Notes: generated by a model not told the origin, from the sequence alone. A DNA stretch of 64,000 nt from CBDCWQ01 sp965223435 (GCA_965223435.1 CBDCWQ010000009.1:124001-188000), one strand, 5' to 3'; positions 1-8,925 are shown, counted from the first letter of the stretch. Program-made: numbers and translations.

Positions 1-315
1 CTGTACGGCCCGGACCCGCGCAGACCAAGTGGCGGGGACAGTGTCGTCGATCTGACGACGTCGAACCGGAACCGAGGGTCCAGCGGTGGACACCAATCGC
101 TGTTTGGGCGTTTGAGCCACCTCGAGGAGCGGATCCGACCCACCCGTCTTGAGCACGGCCAAATGGTGGGGATCTGGGCCTGATTTGGGAGCCGGAACAT
201 CGGCGCTGCCCCCATCTGAGGCCCGCGGGGACTCAGCGAGCTCCTGCCCGCAGGATGGGCATGCGGCGGCTTGCTTGGCGCCATAGTCATGGGAGCAGTG
301 GGGGCACTGCGGCAT
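1..315 (-). CDS. Zinc-ribbon protein, 3' part beyond window edge
   Basis: An open frame starts at ATG 315 and runs leftward without a stop to base 1 (105 codons visible). The N-terminus reads MPQCPHCSHDYGAKQAAACP, and then has CPSCG, so two CxxC knuckles about 16 residues apart form a zinc ribbon. The rest is a Ser/Pro/Asp-rich linker ending in an Arg-rich stretch. It is divergent from selB. Short N-terminal zinc ribbons followed by a linker are typical of bacterial regulatory or membrane proteins, but the functional domain is outside the window, so no role is assigned. The two cysteine pairs and absence of stops make the gene credible. Confidence 0.6.
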   Translation of the reverse strand, partial: MPQCPHCSHDYGAKQAAACPSCGQELAESPRASDGGSADVPAPKSGPDPHHLAVLKTGGSDPLLEVAQTPKQRLVSTAGPSVPVRRRQIDDTVPATWSARVRAVQ

Positions 316-645
316 GGCTTTGAGTGTACAAAGAGTTGGCCACCAGACACACCTCCGACTTTGCCCGAGTCTGTCCCCAAGGTCCCCCACGGGGCTCACC
401 CAATCGCCGCTTGGGTAAAAAGCGGTTTTATATCCACGACTTATAGACGTATTCGATCAGGCCACCAGGCGGCCTATCCCCAAACCTTCCGTGGCCACGA
501 AAATCCCTCAAACGGCTACCCGAGGGGTATATATGCTCATGTTTTCCCGGACATAGAGCGGCTCGGGTTTCAAGCAAGGGCCCAGGGTGGTAGCCACAAG
601 CCCTCTGTGGCCAAGGAGGTCCCACGTCGAAAAGGCCCCCTCACG
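316..645. other. Intergenic region upstream of selB
   Basis: This region lies between the divergent zinc-ribbon gene and selB. It stays open in the selB frame, but the sequence does not look like SelB before residue MGTAGHIDHGKT. No tRNA-Sec cloverleaf was found here. An AAGGAGGT motif sits at 613-620, about 25 nt ahead of the ATG chosen for selB; that spacing is too long to be a normal ribosome binding site for it. Confidence 0.4.
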
Positions 646-2580
646 ATGGGCACCGCCGGCCACATCGACCACGGAAAAACCGCTCTCGTTGAGCGCTTGA
701 CCGGCGTGAACACCGATCGTCTGGCCGAGGAGAAGCGCCGAGGAATCACCATTGTCCTCGGATTTGCGCCACTCCAACTTGATTCCAAAGAGATCCTCGG
801 GGTTGTCGACGTACCTGGCCATGAACGCTTCGTGAAGAACATGGTCGCCGGGGCCGGGGGTATGGATTTGGTGCTCTTGGTGGTTGCTGCGGACGAGGGG
901 GTCATGCCCCAAACCCGAGAACACATCGAGATTTGCCAACTGCTCAACGTGAAGCACGGCATCATCGCCCTGACCAAGATGGACCGCGCCGGTTCCGATC
1001 TGCTGGAGCTCGCCCAAGACGATTGCCGGTCTGCGGTTCTCGGAACGTTCCTCGAAAAAGCGCCCATGATTCCCTGTTCGAGTATCACTGGCGAGGGCCT
1101 GCCCGAACTCAAACGCGCCCTTGGCGAATTGGCGGCCCGTATCGGCGCACGCCGCGCCTCCGGCCCGGCCTATTTGCCCGTCGACCGAAGCTTTTCCGCA
1201 AAAGGGTTTGGTAACATCGTCACCGGAACCTTGCATCGGGGCCAACTTAGAGTGGGCGACGCGGTCAACGTCATCCCCGAAACCGACGGACACCCCATCG
1301 ACCGGCCCGTGCGAATCCGAGGCCTCCAAGTGTTTGGTCAAGCCGTGGAAACCGCGTTCGCGGGCGCACGAACCGCCGTCAACTTGCAAGGCGTTCAAAA
1401 AGAGCAGCTCTGTATGGGCCAAGCCCTCGTGACCCCTGGATCCGCCCGTCCGACCCGAAAGCTGGCCGCGCACATCCATCATCTCAAGAGCCGAAAGAAT
1501 GCCCTGAAATCAGGCGCATCAGTCCTCCTCCACATCGGAACGAACCTGGTTGAGGCCAAGCTCAGCCTCACCGACCGAAGCCTCGGGCCTGGCGAGCGCG
1601 GCTACGGCATCATTCGGACCAAGGCGAACATCGCCGCCTTGCCTGGAGCGCGTTTTATCCTCAGGGGATTCGACGCCGGCCTTCAGGGAGGACGCACCGT
1701 CGCCGGCGGCGTCGTCCTCGACCCCGAACCCGACAAGATACGCCTCAGCGCGCCCCAAACGCGGGATCTTCTTACGAGCCTGGACCAACTTCAAAAGTGG
1801 GGCCCCAAAGAGGGTCGACTCCATCACGCCATTTGCCTCCTCCTCAAAAACACGGGCACCACGGGATTGTCGCTTCTGGATCTGGCGCGACGCCTTGGAA
1901 CCACCCCGCCCAGTTGCAAGGAGGCCATCGAGGCCGGCGACCCGCATGCGCAACAAGCCCTTCTTCTGGACACCCGCGCTGTACACAAAGAACCCCTAGA
2001 ATCGCTGGCCGCGCTGATTTTGGAGCACGTCGCCGCTTTTCATCGCGAGTTCCCTTTCCGCGAGGGCATTTCGATCGCCGAACTCACCACCCGGGTCGGT
2101 CGCGGCGTCCATAAAGACCTGGTGGAGCACGTCACCCACAAACTCGCCCACGCCCAAAAGCTCACCGCCCACCGGGATCTTTGGCACCTGCCCCAGCACC
2201 AAGCGACCCACGCCAGGCAAGAAAAGAAGGCCAAACTCATCGCGCTTCTACACCGTGCCCAGCTAGAGCCCCCACCCATTCAAACCCTCGAGGCCGAAAG
2301 CCCGCTCAAGGGCCGCCCATTTCGAGAACTCCTCAGCGCCTTGGTACGAAGCGACGAACTCATCCACGCCGCCCCCTCCATCTACTTCGAGGCCGCAGCC
2401 TTCAAACACGCACAAGCCAAAATCATTGCTTTCATCGAAGCCCACGGCAGCATCAGTACCCAAGAAGCCAAAAAACTCCTCAACATTTCACGAAAGTACC
2501 TCATCCCCCTTCTGGAGACCCTAGACCGCCGCGGCACCACCATCCGCTCCAAAGAGGTGCGAACCCTCCCACCCCACTAG
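646..2580 (+). CDS. selB: Selenocysteine-specific elongation factor SelB
   Basis: SelB is a GTPase that carries Sec-tRNA(Sec) to the ribosome and binds the SECIS hairpin of selenoprotein mRNAs. From ATG 646 the protein is 644 residues, normal for the family. Visible motifs are G1 GHIDHGKT (5-12), G2 RGIT (33-36), G3 DVPGHE (55-60) and G4 TKMD (110-113), then two EF-Tu-like beta-barrel domains and a C-terminal winged-helix region ending in the HGSISTQEAKKLLNISRKYL segment, the usual SECIS-binding fold. An in-frame extension up to 271 exists, but it lacks family-like sequence and the chosen ATG is directly before the conserved start of the G domain; GTG 607 is an alternative. It implies that the host makes selenoproteins. 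selA, selD and tRNA-Sec are not in the window. Confidence 0.93.
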   Translation: MGTAGHIDHGKTALVERLTGVNTDRLAEEKRRGITIVLGFAPLQLDSKEILGVVDVPGHERFVKNMVAGAGGMDLVLLVVAADEGVMPQTREHIEICQLLNVKHGIIALTKMDRAGSDLLELAQDDCRSAVLGTFLEKAPMIPCSSITGEGLPELKRALGELAARIGARRASGPAYLPVDRSFSAKGFGNIVTGTLHRGQLRVGDAVNVIPETDGHPIDRPVRIRGLQVFGQAVETAFAGARTAVNLQGVQKEQLCMGQALVTPGSARPTRKLAAHIHHLKSRKNALKSGASVLLHIGTNLVEAKLSLTDRSLGPGERGYGIIRTKANIAALPGARFILRGFDAGLQGGRTVAGGVVLDPEPDKIRLSAPQTRDLLTSLDQLQKWGPKEGRLHHAICLLLKNTGTTGLSLLDLARRLGTTPPSCKEAIEAGDPHAQQALLLDTRAVHKEPLESLAALILEHVAAFHREFPFREGISIAELTTRVGRGVHKDLVEHVTHKLAHAQKLTAHRDLWHLPQHQATHARQEKKAKLIALLHRAQLEPPPIQTLEAESPLKGRPFRELLSALVRSDELIHAAPSIYFEAAAFKHAQAKIIAFIEAHGSISTQEAKKLLNISRKYLIPLLETLDRRGTTIRSKEVRTLPPH

Positions 2581-2682
2581 CCCCACCGGAAAAACCCGCC
2601 ACGCCTCCCCCACCCTACCCAAACCCCAAATTCCCCTGGACCTTAACCCCCACAACCTGGACCCTAGAACCATCTGATGAAA

Positions 2683-3050
2683 GGGGCCGACTTGGTTTCG
2701 ACGAGGGTGGTGCACTTTGGGACGCGTGTCCGGGAACCGTGCTTGCCGGTCAAAACGGTACGGGTCTTTTAAAAGCCGACGAGCCTATGCTCATGGCAGC
2801 GTAAGAACTCGCATAGAGTCTTCTTGCGCCGTTCGCGCCAACACCCCGCCCATGGTGTTGGCGTCGGGCGTGACCAAAGTGGGCTGGCCCTCGGGTGGCG
2901 CCTCGGCGCTCGAGGGTAAGATAAACTGAGGCTGGTTTGTCTCCGGTCTGCGCGTGAGCCGAAGGCAAACGAGAAAATTTCACGACGCTACGCACGTAGT
3001 GTCCCCTTGGAATCCACTTTCGGACGCGGGTTCGATTCCCGCCGGCTCCA
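2683..3050 (+). ncRNA. ssrA: tmRNA (transfer-messenger RNA)
   Basis: tmRNA rescues stalled ribosomes and tags the nascent chain. The 5' end GGGGCCGACTTGGTTTCGAC pairs with the 3' end CGGCTCC (3043-3049) to form a seven-pair acceptor stem, and the T arm is GCGGGTTCGATTCCCGC. The resume codon is probably GCC 2775; the tag reads ADEPMLMAA with TAA at 2802-2804. Tags normally end in LAA or similar, so MAA is slightly unusual. The 3' CCA is not encoded. The 3' 20 bases are the attachment core of the neighbouring integrative element, which keeps ssrA intact. Confidence 0.93.
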
Positions 3051-4249
3051 ACTTTTCCATCAGTGATTGCTGGCACCTGGCTGACTGTCAGTGGGGTGTC
3101 AGTGTCAGTGTTCTGGACGCGGGTTCCCGAGATTCGGTACTTCGCCATCTCCCGGCAAAGGGCCGCCCACGAAGGGCGCGTATACCCCGCTCGGACCGTG
3201 TGCTGAGGGGCATGCGTAACTCGCTCCAGTATGGGGGAGCATCCGTCCTCCTGGGTGAGGCTGATGAACGTTGCCCGTCCGTCATGCGGCGAGCGACGAC
3301 GCCACCTGAAGCGTTCGCAGTCCTCGTAGCATCGCTTCCGAAATGTATCGGAGGACCAGTAGGTCGTCGGCCCGCCAATGCGCCGCCCCTTACCTTTCGT
3401 TAGCGGGTACGGCACAATGAGATCGGCGCTATTGGGATCCCTTCCGAACATTCTCCGCCAACCTGTATCCCGCCATTCAATGAGCATCGCAGCGAGCGTT
3501 GGATGAACCGGAACCTCACGGGCGGTACGAGTCTTAGTGCTTCCCAGCCGCCTGCGCTTCGTATCGTAAGAACGTGCGATCAACAGCATGTCGAGCGGTT
3601 GCCGTGCATGAAGATCCGACCACCGAAGCGCAATAATCTCACCAATGCGCGCACCAGTCAGGAATAGCAACGCGTTCAGTACGCGGCGGTGTTTGGGGAT
3701 ATGAGTGTCACAAATCAGGTGTTCAACTTCACAACGCTCAAATACTGCACCGGATCGCCATGATATGTCCTTATCGACCTTCTTGGGCAGCTCAGACTTG
3801 TCGAGGTTGCACGGGTTCGAATCAATCACCTCGTCACGTACTGCACGTGAGAACATCATCTTCAGTGTATTATAGACATGTAACTGTGTTCGAGGTGCCA
3901 GGTCTGATTGCTTCAAATGCGCCACGTGGGCACGGATATGCCGCGATTGGATCGCCTCCGGGCCGGTCAAGCGCATGTGGCCAAGATGTGGGAGTACGTG
4001 CTTCCTTAGCCTGGTCTCCTCATCAAGCGCGGTCGCAACCGTTCCCTTCCGCTCATCAACCCACCCTTCAAAATAGTCCGACACCTTTGCGTCAGCCGGC
4101 GTCCCGTCGACCTGAAGGCGCCCTTCGAATTCCGCCAGCATCTGGGTCGCCTTCACTCGATTCGGAGGACTGTCCGTCAGACCAGTACTTTGCTGCCGTC
4201 CGGTGCTCAATTGGAGGTAAAGCCGCGAACCGCGCTTGAAAATTCCCAC
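2750..4249 (-). CDS. int: Tyrosine integrase 1, reading frame runs through att into ssrA antisense
   Basis: This is a site-specific recombinase for integration and excision at ssrA. From GTG 4249 the protein has an N-terminal arm-binding region, a core-binding SAM-like domain (HLKQSDLAPRTQLHVYNTLK) and a catalytic domain with the first Arg in TGARIGEI, HxxR in SPHDGRATF and the likely nucleophile Tyr in RAGYTRPSW. The catalytic part ends at about base 3130. The frame has no stop before the att core and continues through it as antisense ssrA to 2750, giving a tail of about 90 residues encoded by host sequence; whether the tail is made is unknown. The 3' half is duplicated in inverse orientation at 6319-7022. 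It is paralogous to the integrase at 32146-33561. Confidence 0.88.
   Translation of the reverse strand: MGIFKRGSRLYLQLSTGRQQSTGLTDSPPNRVKATQMLAEFEGRLQVDGTPADAKVSDYFEGWVDERKGTVATALDEETRLRKHVLPHLGHMRLTGPEAIQSRHIRAHVAHLKQSDLAPRTQLHVYNTLKMMFSRAVRDEVIDSNPCNLDKSELPKKVDKDISWRSGAVFERCEVEHLICDTHIPKHRRVLNALLFLTGARIGEIIALRWSDLHARQPLDMLLIARSYDTKRRRLGSTKTRTAREVPVHPTLAAMLIEWRDTGWRRMFGRDPNSADLIVPYPLTKGKGRRIGGPTTYWSSDTFRKRCYEDCERFRWRRRSPHDGRATFISLTQEDGCSPILERVTHAPQHTVRAGYTRPSWAALCREMAKYRISGTRVQNTDTDTPLTVSQVPAITDGKVGAGGNRTRVRKWIPRGHYVRSVVKFSRLPSAHAQTGDKPASVYLTLERRGATRGPAHFGHARRQHHGRGVGANGARRLYASSYAAMSIGSSAFKRPVPF
3031..3050 (+). repeat. attL core at the ssrA 3' end
   Basis: The 20 bases TTCGATTCCCGCCGGCTCCA are the end of tmRNA and recur in direct orientation at 32308-32327 and inverted at 7003-7022. 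Direct copies flank the 29.3-kb island and an integrase gene abuts this one, as expected for a tyrosine-integrase element inserted in ssrA. Confidence 0.85.
3031..3734 (+). repeat. Inverted repeat 1, left copy (int1 3' half plus att)
   Basis: This 704-bp stretch holds the att core and the 3' half of int1. Its reverse complement occurs at 6319-7022, and the boundaries were read base by base at both ends. The two copies enclose the 5' half of int1 and the unknown 666-codon gene. Confidence 0.9.
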
Positions 4250-4337
4250 ACCCTAAGACTGACTCCCTCGGACGACCATTGGTCAATCGGTAACGGTCCT
4301 CAGAACCTCGGGGCATGGTACCGTTAGCCCGGTAAGA

Positions 4338-6338
4338 ATGCCCAAAGGCCTACGAAACATTACGATTCGGCATCTCGAGGCAAGTATCGAGACACTAACA
4401 CTTGCCGCAGTCGGGCTGGCGCTGCCTCGGAAACACAGTTTGCGCCAATCCGCGGCCATGTTTGCGCCTCAAGCCGGCCTGATTGGCGCTGCCGCCGAAC
4501 TAGGATTGAGCGCATGCCTCGTACAAGCATATGGAGAAAAAGCGCTTGAATGCACTCCCGGCCGATTCAAAACGGGAGCCCAGATCCTAGCCGAATTTAG
4601 GTCTAAGCTCAGCCTGAATGACAAAGCGTTCGCTTTCTTGACCGCGGGGGTAGACGACCGAGACTCCCATCTTAATGATATTCGCGAGGCAACGAGCACA
4701 TTCAGGGGGTTGCTAACGGCTCGTGCGGCAGCTTTGCACGCCGGCGTAGGGCCGACATACGAGGCTTGCGTAACAGCGTCCCGCGACGTCCGCGGTTTTT
4801 TGCGAAGGCTCGCAAGATCGAAGCGCATGGCCCCTTATATAACGGGTGTGCCCAAACTTCCGAGATCTGTCGGCGAGCGAACAGTGCTGATCGAAGATCT
4901 GGCGCGCCAGCTTTCGGAGGGGAGTGGGACGGAGCACAAGAAGCACCTCCTATCGTCCGTGTACCTTGTCGTGCCCAACATTCCAGATCACGTTCCAGAT
5001 GGGTTTGAGATCATGAACAGCGTTTCCGTTCTACCCCAGGATCGGGATATTAGGCTTCTCGTTCGCAGTCTTGAAGGAGCGCTACCTGTTCAATTAGTCC
5101 GAACGAGTCGGCATGGCCCCGGAATGTCGGTGACTGTTAGACCCAATGACAAAGCTGCACTGCCGATCGCACCCCAGTTTCTTCATCGTTCGATTACCGA
5201 TTTGGTTCAGAAATGGCATAGTGATGTCGGCACCGCAAATGGTCGGCTCGAGAAGGGAGTGCTAGATTTACCTCCTGTCGACTTCATCTTCGACTTGATG
5301 CTGCTCGGGCCAGGACAACTCAGCCAGCGGCTTGGCAAGACGATGCAGTTCGCTCACGAGATATGGCCATTTGTCGCCTCGAGCCTGGTACGACCAGGGA
5401 CGCCGGGACCCTATTGGTTTCTGATCAGGATGACAAACGACCTGGGGCAGTTGCGTTCGCTGCTGCGGCAGGCTTCGACCGTTCGCGGGGCATCGAAAAT
5501 CGCGAAGAATCTTAGCGAGGTACGAAGGGGCATCGAAATACTGCAGCAGAAACGCACCAGCACGTCGTTCTTTGAAAAACTACAACAGGAAATTCATAAA
5601 CCAGCCAAATCGCGCGAGTCACTTACAGCCAAACTGAGGCGACACACGGGTACCGTGAAGGCACTCGGGCCCCTATCCGAAACGCTTGAGGTAGCCCTGC
5701 TCAAGAACGAGTCCCTCGGCGGAATTATGACGGCGATCGCCGTAAATTCGTCGAGCCTCGGCCTAAATGCTCGAAGGTTCTGGGCGAGGGTACTGGCCGA
5801 AGCAACTTCGGAGGTAGGAGACATCGAAGGTTTAGTTGGAGTTCTCCGATGCGAGGAATTGAGTATTGCTCATTCGGCAGCAAAGAAAGCCCTCCGCTAC
5901 ATTGACATGGTTACATTTGGTCCGGCAGCGAGGGGGTCTGCGGTCGCGGCAGCGCTCAGTCAAAAATCCTCACACGGATCTTGTCAGGAACACCAAGATG
6001 TAGGACGTGTAGAAGCGAAATCCGAGTCCCGAGAAGTTCTTCCTCAGCTTCGCGGCCAACCGAAAATATGGAATACGGTGTGGTTGCCTCGAATCCTATG
6101 GGCACTTGAATGGGCTCGTGGGAGCGGAAAAGGCCCGATCCGCGCATCGGAGATCGCAGTCATCTTCTCCGAATATGGAGGTATTCCGGTAGCCAAGCCG
6201 AATGTCGCAAGGGCTTTTCGAGAACTTCGGAAGAACGGCCGCGCACCAGTCTGGTGGTGTGAGGAGCCGGCGGGTTGCTTCACTATTACGCAGACAGGTA
6301 CTGGAAAGTTGATGGAGCTTGTGAAGTTGAACACCTGA
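4338..6338 (+). CDS. Large uncharacterised protein beside the integrase
   Basis: This 666-residue protein belongs to no family I recognise. The N-terminus (about 1-160) is mostly helical and rich in Ala/Leu. No P-loop, nuclease or protease motif is evident. The C-terminal 80 residues (IRASEIAVIFSEYGG...NVARAFRELRKNG...CFTITQTGTGKL) look like a winged helix. It is divergent from int1, in the position where satellites and islands often carry anti-phage or accessory genes. Its last codons and TGA lie inside the inverted copy of int1 (from 6319), so the original 3' end may have been cut by the inverted duplication. A defence role is only a guess from position. Confidence 0.7.
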   Translation: MPKGLRNITIRHLEASIETLTLAAVGLALPRKHSLRQSAAMFAPQAGLIGAAAELGLSACLVQAYGEKALECTPGRFKTGAQILAEFRSKLSLNDKAFAFLTAGVDDRDSHLNDIREATSTFRGLLTARAAALHAGVGPTYEACVTASRDVRGFLRRLARSKRMAPYITGVPKLPRSVGERTVLIEDLARQLSEGSGTEHKKHLLSSVYLVVPNIPDHVPDGFEIMNSVSVLPQDRDIRLLVRSLEGALPVQLVRTSRHGPGMSVTVRPNDKAALPIAPQFLHRSITDLVQKWHSDVGTANGRLEKGVLDLPPVDFIFDLMLLGPGQLSQRLGKTMQFAHEIWPFVASSLVRPGTPGPYWFLIRMTNDLGQLRSLLRQASTVRGASKIAKNLSEVRRGIEILQQKRTSTSFFEKLQQEIHKPAKSRESLTAKLRRHTGTVKALGPLSETLEVALLKNESLGGIMTAIAVNSSSLGLNARRFWARVLAEATSEVGDIEGLVGVLRCEELSIAHSAAKKALRYIDMVTFGPAARGSAVAAALSQKSSHGSCQEHQDVGRVEAKSESREVLPQLRGQPKIWNTVWLPRILWALEWARGSGKGPIRASEIAVIFSEYGGIPVAKPNVARAFRELRKNGRAPVWWCEEPAGCFTITQTGTGKLMELVKLNT

Positions 6339-7022
6339 TTTGTGACACTCATATCCCCAAACACCGCCGCGTACTGAACGCGTTGCTATTCCTGACTGGT
6401 GCGCGCATTGGTGAGATTATTGCGCTTCGGTGGTCGGATCTTCATGCACGGCAACCGCTCGACATGCTGTTGATCGCACGTTCTTACGATACGAAGCGCA
6501 GGCGGCTGGGAAGCACTAAGACTCGTACCGCCCGTGAGGTTCCGGTTCATCCAACGCTCGCTGCGATGCTCATTGAATGGCGGGATACAGGTTGGCGGAG
6601 AATGTTCGGAAGGGATCCCAATAGCGCCGATCTCATTGTGCCGTACCCGCTAACGAAAGGTAAGGGGCGGCGCATTGGCGGGCCGACGACCTACTGGTCC
6701 TCCGATACATTTCGGAAGCGATGCTACGAGGACTGCGAACGCTTCAGGTGGCGTCGTCGCTCGCCGCATGACGGACGGGCAACGTTCATCAGCCTCACCC
6801 AGGAGGACGGATGCTCCCCCATACTGGAGCGAGTTACGCATGCCCCTCAGCACACGGTCCGAGCGGGGTATACGCGCCCTTCGTGGGCGGCCCTTTGCCG
6901 GGAGATGGCGAAGTACCGAATCTCGGGAACCCGCGTCCAGAACACTGACACTGACACCCCACTGACAGTCAGCCAGGTGCCAGCAATCACTGATGGAAAA
7001 GTTGGAGCCGGCGGGAATCGAA
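6319..7022 (-). repeat. Inverted repeat 1, right copy
   Basis: This is the reverse complement of 3031-3734, with the same 704-bp length. It carries the int1 3' half followed by the att core at 7003-7022, and joins directly to the 2.68-kb arm, so in reverse the order is arm, att, int1, which is the order expected at the attP junction of the circular element. Confidence 0.9.
6319..7022 (+). pseudogene. Truncated copy of integrase 1 (3' half)
   Basis: The frame open at 6275-7282 reads the catalytic half of int1 from CEVEHLICDTH to the att core, then continues into arm sequence (the RIDLAAEPADS tail). It has the Arg, HxxR and Tyr boxes but no core-binding or arm-binding domains. A protein from the upstream ATG at 6275 would start with unrelated residues, so I treat it as a fragment. 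The residues visible in it match int1. Confidence 0.8.
7003..7022 (-). repeat. Internal inverted att core
   Basis: This is the reverse complement of the 20-bp ssrA att core. Its left neighbour is the int1 3' half and its right neighbour the 2.68-kb arm, the junction expected in the excised circle rather than at a chromosomal end. Confidence 0.8.
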
Positions 7023-7099
7023 GAATCGACCTCGCCGCGGAGCCCGCGGACTCGCTCAATTCTTCGTCGCGTCTTCACCTCACACTTGGGGCTCGTAGG

Positions 7100-7282
7100 A
7101 TGCTGCGAAAGTCCCTCGAGGCAGCCCTTGCTTCAGTCCAAGGCGGATCACCAAGACTCGCGGAAAACATCATCCGCGGTTTGATCGCCGAGGTAGATGT
7201 GATGGATGCCGACGACAAGGTCGAAACCAACGTGGTTGAGTTGAAAAAAAGTCGCGATGGGACGGCCAAAAGTGAAAAGTGA
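7100..7282 (+). CDS. Small arm ORF (60 aa), left copy
   Basis: The reading begins MLRKSLEAALASVQGGSPRL and contains IIRGLIAEVDVMDADD. The second part loosely resembles the C-terminal segment of large serine recombinases, so it may be a remnant rather than a gene; it is also in frame with the integrase fragment upstream. An AAAAGTGAAAAGTGAAAAG triplicate repeat overlaps its end. An identical copy is in the right arm. Function unknown. Confidence 0.3.
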   Translation: MLRKSLEAALASVQGGSPRLAENIIRGLIAEVDVMDADDKVETNVVELKKSRDGTAKSEK

Positions 7283-7446
7283 AAAGCCCCAGCCGCCCGT
7301 GCAGAATGGCAGAAAGTTCCTCGACCGTCGCCCGCCACCCAACTTTATTGCCACCTACCATTGTTTTGCTGAAGTATTCACTTCTCACTTTTGAGTCTAA
7401 AGGACTGTATGACCTAAGGATTCCCCAAGTGAGGACGAGTGAAAAG

Positions 7447-7958
7447 TCAGTCCGGTTCACGTAGCCGCACATACAGCAGCGTGTCGCCGACTTTACCGTC
7501 TTTAAAAACGTTGCGCTTGAGTCGGGCCTCCAGGTGATAACCGGCCTTCTCGAGCACTCGACATGAGGCAGGATTCCAATCGAAGACACCGGCCTGCAAT
7601 CGGTCAAAGTCGAATTGCTTAAATGCGTACTTCGTCAGCCACTCGGTCGCGGCGGTCGCCAGTCCTTTGCCCCAGTGTCCTCACCCACCCAGTAGCCGAC
7701 TTCAGCGGTCCGCCGGTTGACGTCCGTCAAGGGCTCGAGCCCCACGCACCCGACCGATTCACCGTCGACGACGATGGCAAAATTGATGGCCGGATCACCC
7801 TGTTCCTTCGTGAGGGCGATCCACGCCGCCGCAGCGTCCGTGGTGTACGGGTGCGGAAAGCGGTCCCTGAGGTTGAGCCAGATTTTCCGATTGTTGGCAT
7901 GGCGGACGAGTGCCGTCTCATCGCCCGCCTGCCACGGTCTGAAGACCAAGTTGTCCAT
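7447..7958 (-). pseudogene. GNAT acetyltransferase pseudogene, left copy
   Basis: From ATG 7958 the first frame reads MDNLVFRPWQAGDETALVRH and reaches EVGYWVGED, then one base is missing and the correct reading continues in another frame as WGKGLATAATEWLTKYAFKQ and RVLEKAGYHLEARLKRN, ending at 7447. This is the RimJ/RimL-type GNAT fold with the acetyl-CoA-binding GKGLAT loop at the frameshift. The right arm has the same frameshift, so the damage predates the duplication. Here an IS200-like element also sits 12 bp upstream of the start and separates the gene from its leader. Confidence 0.8.
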
Positions 7959-7970
7959 CAGGGCACCTAA

Positions 7971-8567
7971 TGTCCCATCCGGGGATGCTTGAGATCCCTC
8001 GCCTTTAGGCGAAGCCTTTAGGATGCTTGCGGTACTTGGGTACAATGCCGCCATGAGGCACTACCGTAAGTCGTCCCACACCGTCTACGAGTTGCACTAC
8101 CATTTTGTATTCGTACCCAAGTACCGCAAGCCTATGCTGCGTGGAGACGTGGCACTTCGGTTTAGGGAACTGGTTCGGGAGATATGTAGTCGGAACAACA
8201 TCCAGATTCTGAAGGGGAACATCAGCCAGGACCACGTGCACCTCCTCTTGAGTGTACCTCCGCATCTGTCGCCGAGCCGTGTGATGCAGGCCATCAAGGG
8301 AAAGACTTCGAATCGGCTCATGGCTGAGTTTCGGGCCCTGCGTAAGTCCTTCTGGGGTCGGCACCTTTGGGCTCGGGGTTACTTTGTGGCGTCGAGCGGC
8401 AATGTGACCGACGACGTCATTGCGAAGTACATCGAGTTGCAAGGTGCCGTGCCCCAGGAGGACGAGGATTTCAAGATCACGGAGTGAGATGGCCTGCATT
8501 GCAGGCGAGCCTTTAGGCGACTTTAGTCGCAGGCGAACCCACCGCCTTTAGGCGGTGGAGTATTCAG
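7971..8567 (+). mobile_element. IS200-like element, copy 1 (597 bp)
   Basis: The boundaries come from comparison with the uninterrupted right arm: CACCTAA is followed by TGTCCCATCC at 7971, and TATTCAG ends at 8567 before TCAGGGCC. No target duplication is present, as expected for Y1 HUH transposition. The ends can fold: TAGGCG/CGCCTA-type hairpins at the left end, and GCGACTTTAGTCGC and CCACCGCCTTTAGGCGGTGG at the right end. Only tnpA is carried; no tnpB. Confidence 0.92.
8053..8487 (+). CDS. tnpA: IS200-type Y1 transposase, copy 1
   Basis: This single-stranded DNA transposase excises and inserts the element at hairpin ends. The chosen ATG gives the typical start MRHYRKSSHTVYELHYHFVF (144 residues; ATG 8023 would add ten). 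The HUH motif is HVHLLLS, and the Tyr nucleophile is probably in the KYIE helix near the C-terminus. Four identical copies are in the window. It is the element's only gene. Confidence 0.9.
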   Translation: MRHYRKSSHTVYELHYHFVFVPKYRKPMLRGDVALRFRELVREICSRNNIQILKGNISQDHVHLLLSVPPHLSPSRVMQAIKGKTSNRLMAEFRALRKSFWGRHLWARGYFVASSGNVTDDVIAKYIELQGAVPQEDEDFKITE

Positions 8568-8697
8568 TCAGGGCCGGCGCTTCAAGGCCAATACTGAGGG
8601 GCGCCCAGCGGGCCAACCGCCGATCCGATCGGCCCCGCGAGTGCCCGCAACTATTGGTGCCCCCTGGCGGTATCCGTAGACGCTGGCGTGGGCGCGG
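8568..8697. other. Arm spacer after the IS200-like element
   Basis: This 130-bp spacer separates the IS200-like copy (the leader of the GNAT pseudogene in the right arm) from the RHH-like gene. No motif was recognised. Confidence 0.3.
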
Positions 8698-8925
8698 TTA
8701 CTGACCCTTGGCGCGCCCCAGGCGACGCTCATCCTTGGCCAGCTGGGCCATCAGCGCCTCGTAGCAGTAGGACCCGAGCTTGGGCTTCTTTACGCCCTGA
8801 GCCTTCAGGACGGCGTTTATGCGCCGCTCGTCGTCCGCTGAAATCCGGACCGCCACCACGATTGTCCTTTTGTCCTTGGTCTTGATCTTGGTGCCCCAGG
8901 GTCTGCCGGGTCCGTGTGTCGCCAT
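8698..8925 (-). CDS. Small basic DNA-binding-like protein, left copy
   Basis: From ATG 8925 the 75-residue product begins MATHGPGRPWGTKIKTKDKR and continues RTIVVAVRISADDERRINAV. A basic tail followed by a beta strand (TIVVAVRIS) and two helices suggests a ribbon-helix-helix regulator such as an antitoxin or CopG-type repressor. ATG 8967 would add 14 residues. A palindrome at 8974-8991 upstream is a natural operator candidate. It is divergent from the serine recombinase, so it may control both. The fold assignment is inference. Confidence 0.55.
   Translation of the reverse strand: MATHGPGRPWGTKIKTKDKRTIVVAVRISADDERRINAVLKAQGVKKPKLGSYCYEALMAQLAKDERRLGRAKGQ

Noticed and set aside
316..645. tRNA-Sec upstream of selB
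   Set aside because: No long acceptor/T stack or TCA anticodon arm could be drawn.
508..1482. Long open frame antisense to selB
   Set aside because: It lies over the conserved GTPase domain of selB and its translation is not family-like; high-GC coding DNA produces such shadows.
8005..8499. 164-codon frame antisense to the IS200-type transposase (also at the other three copies)
   Set aside because: It mirrors tnpA and includes the element's hairpin ends; no protein-like pattern.
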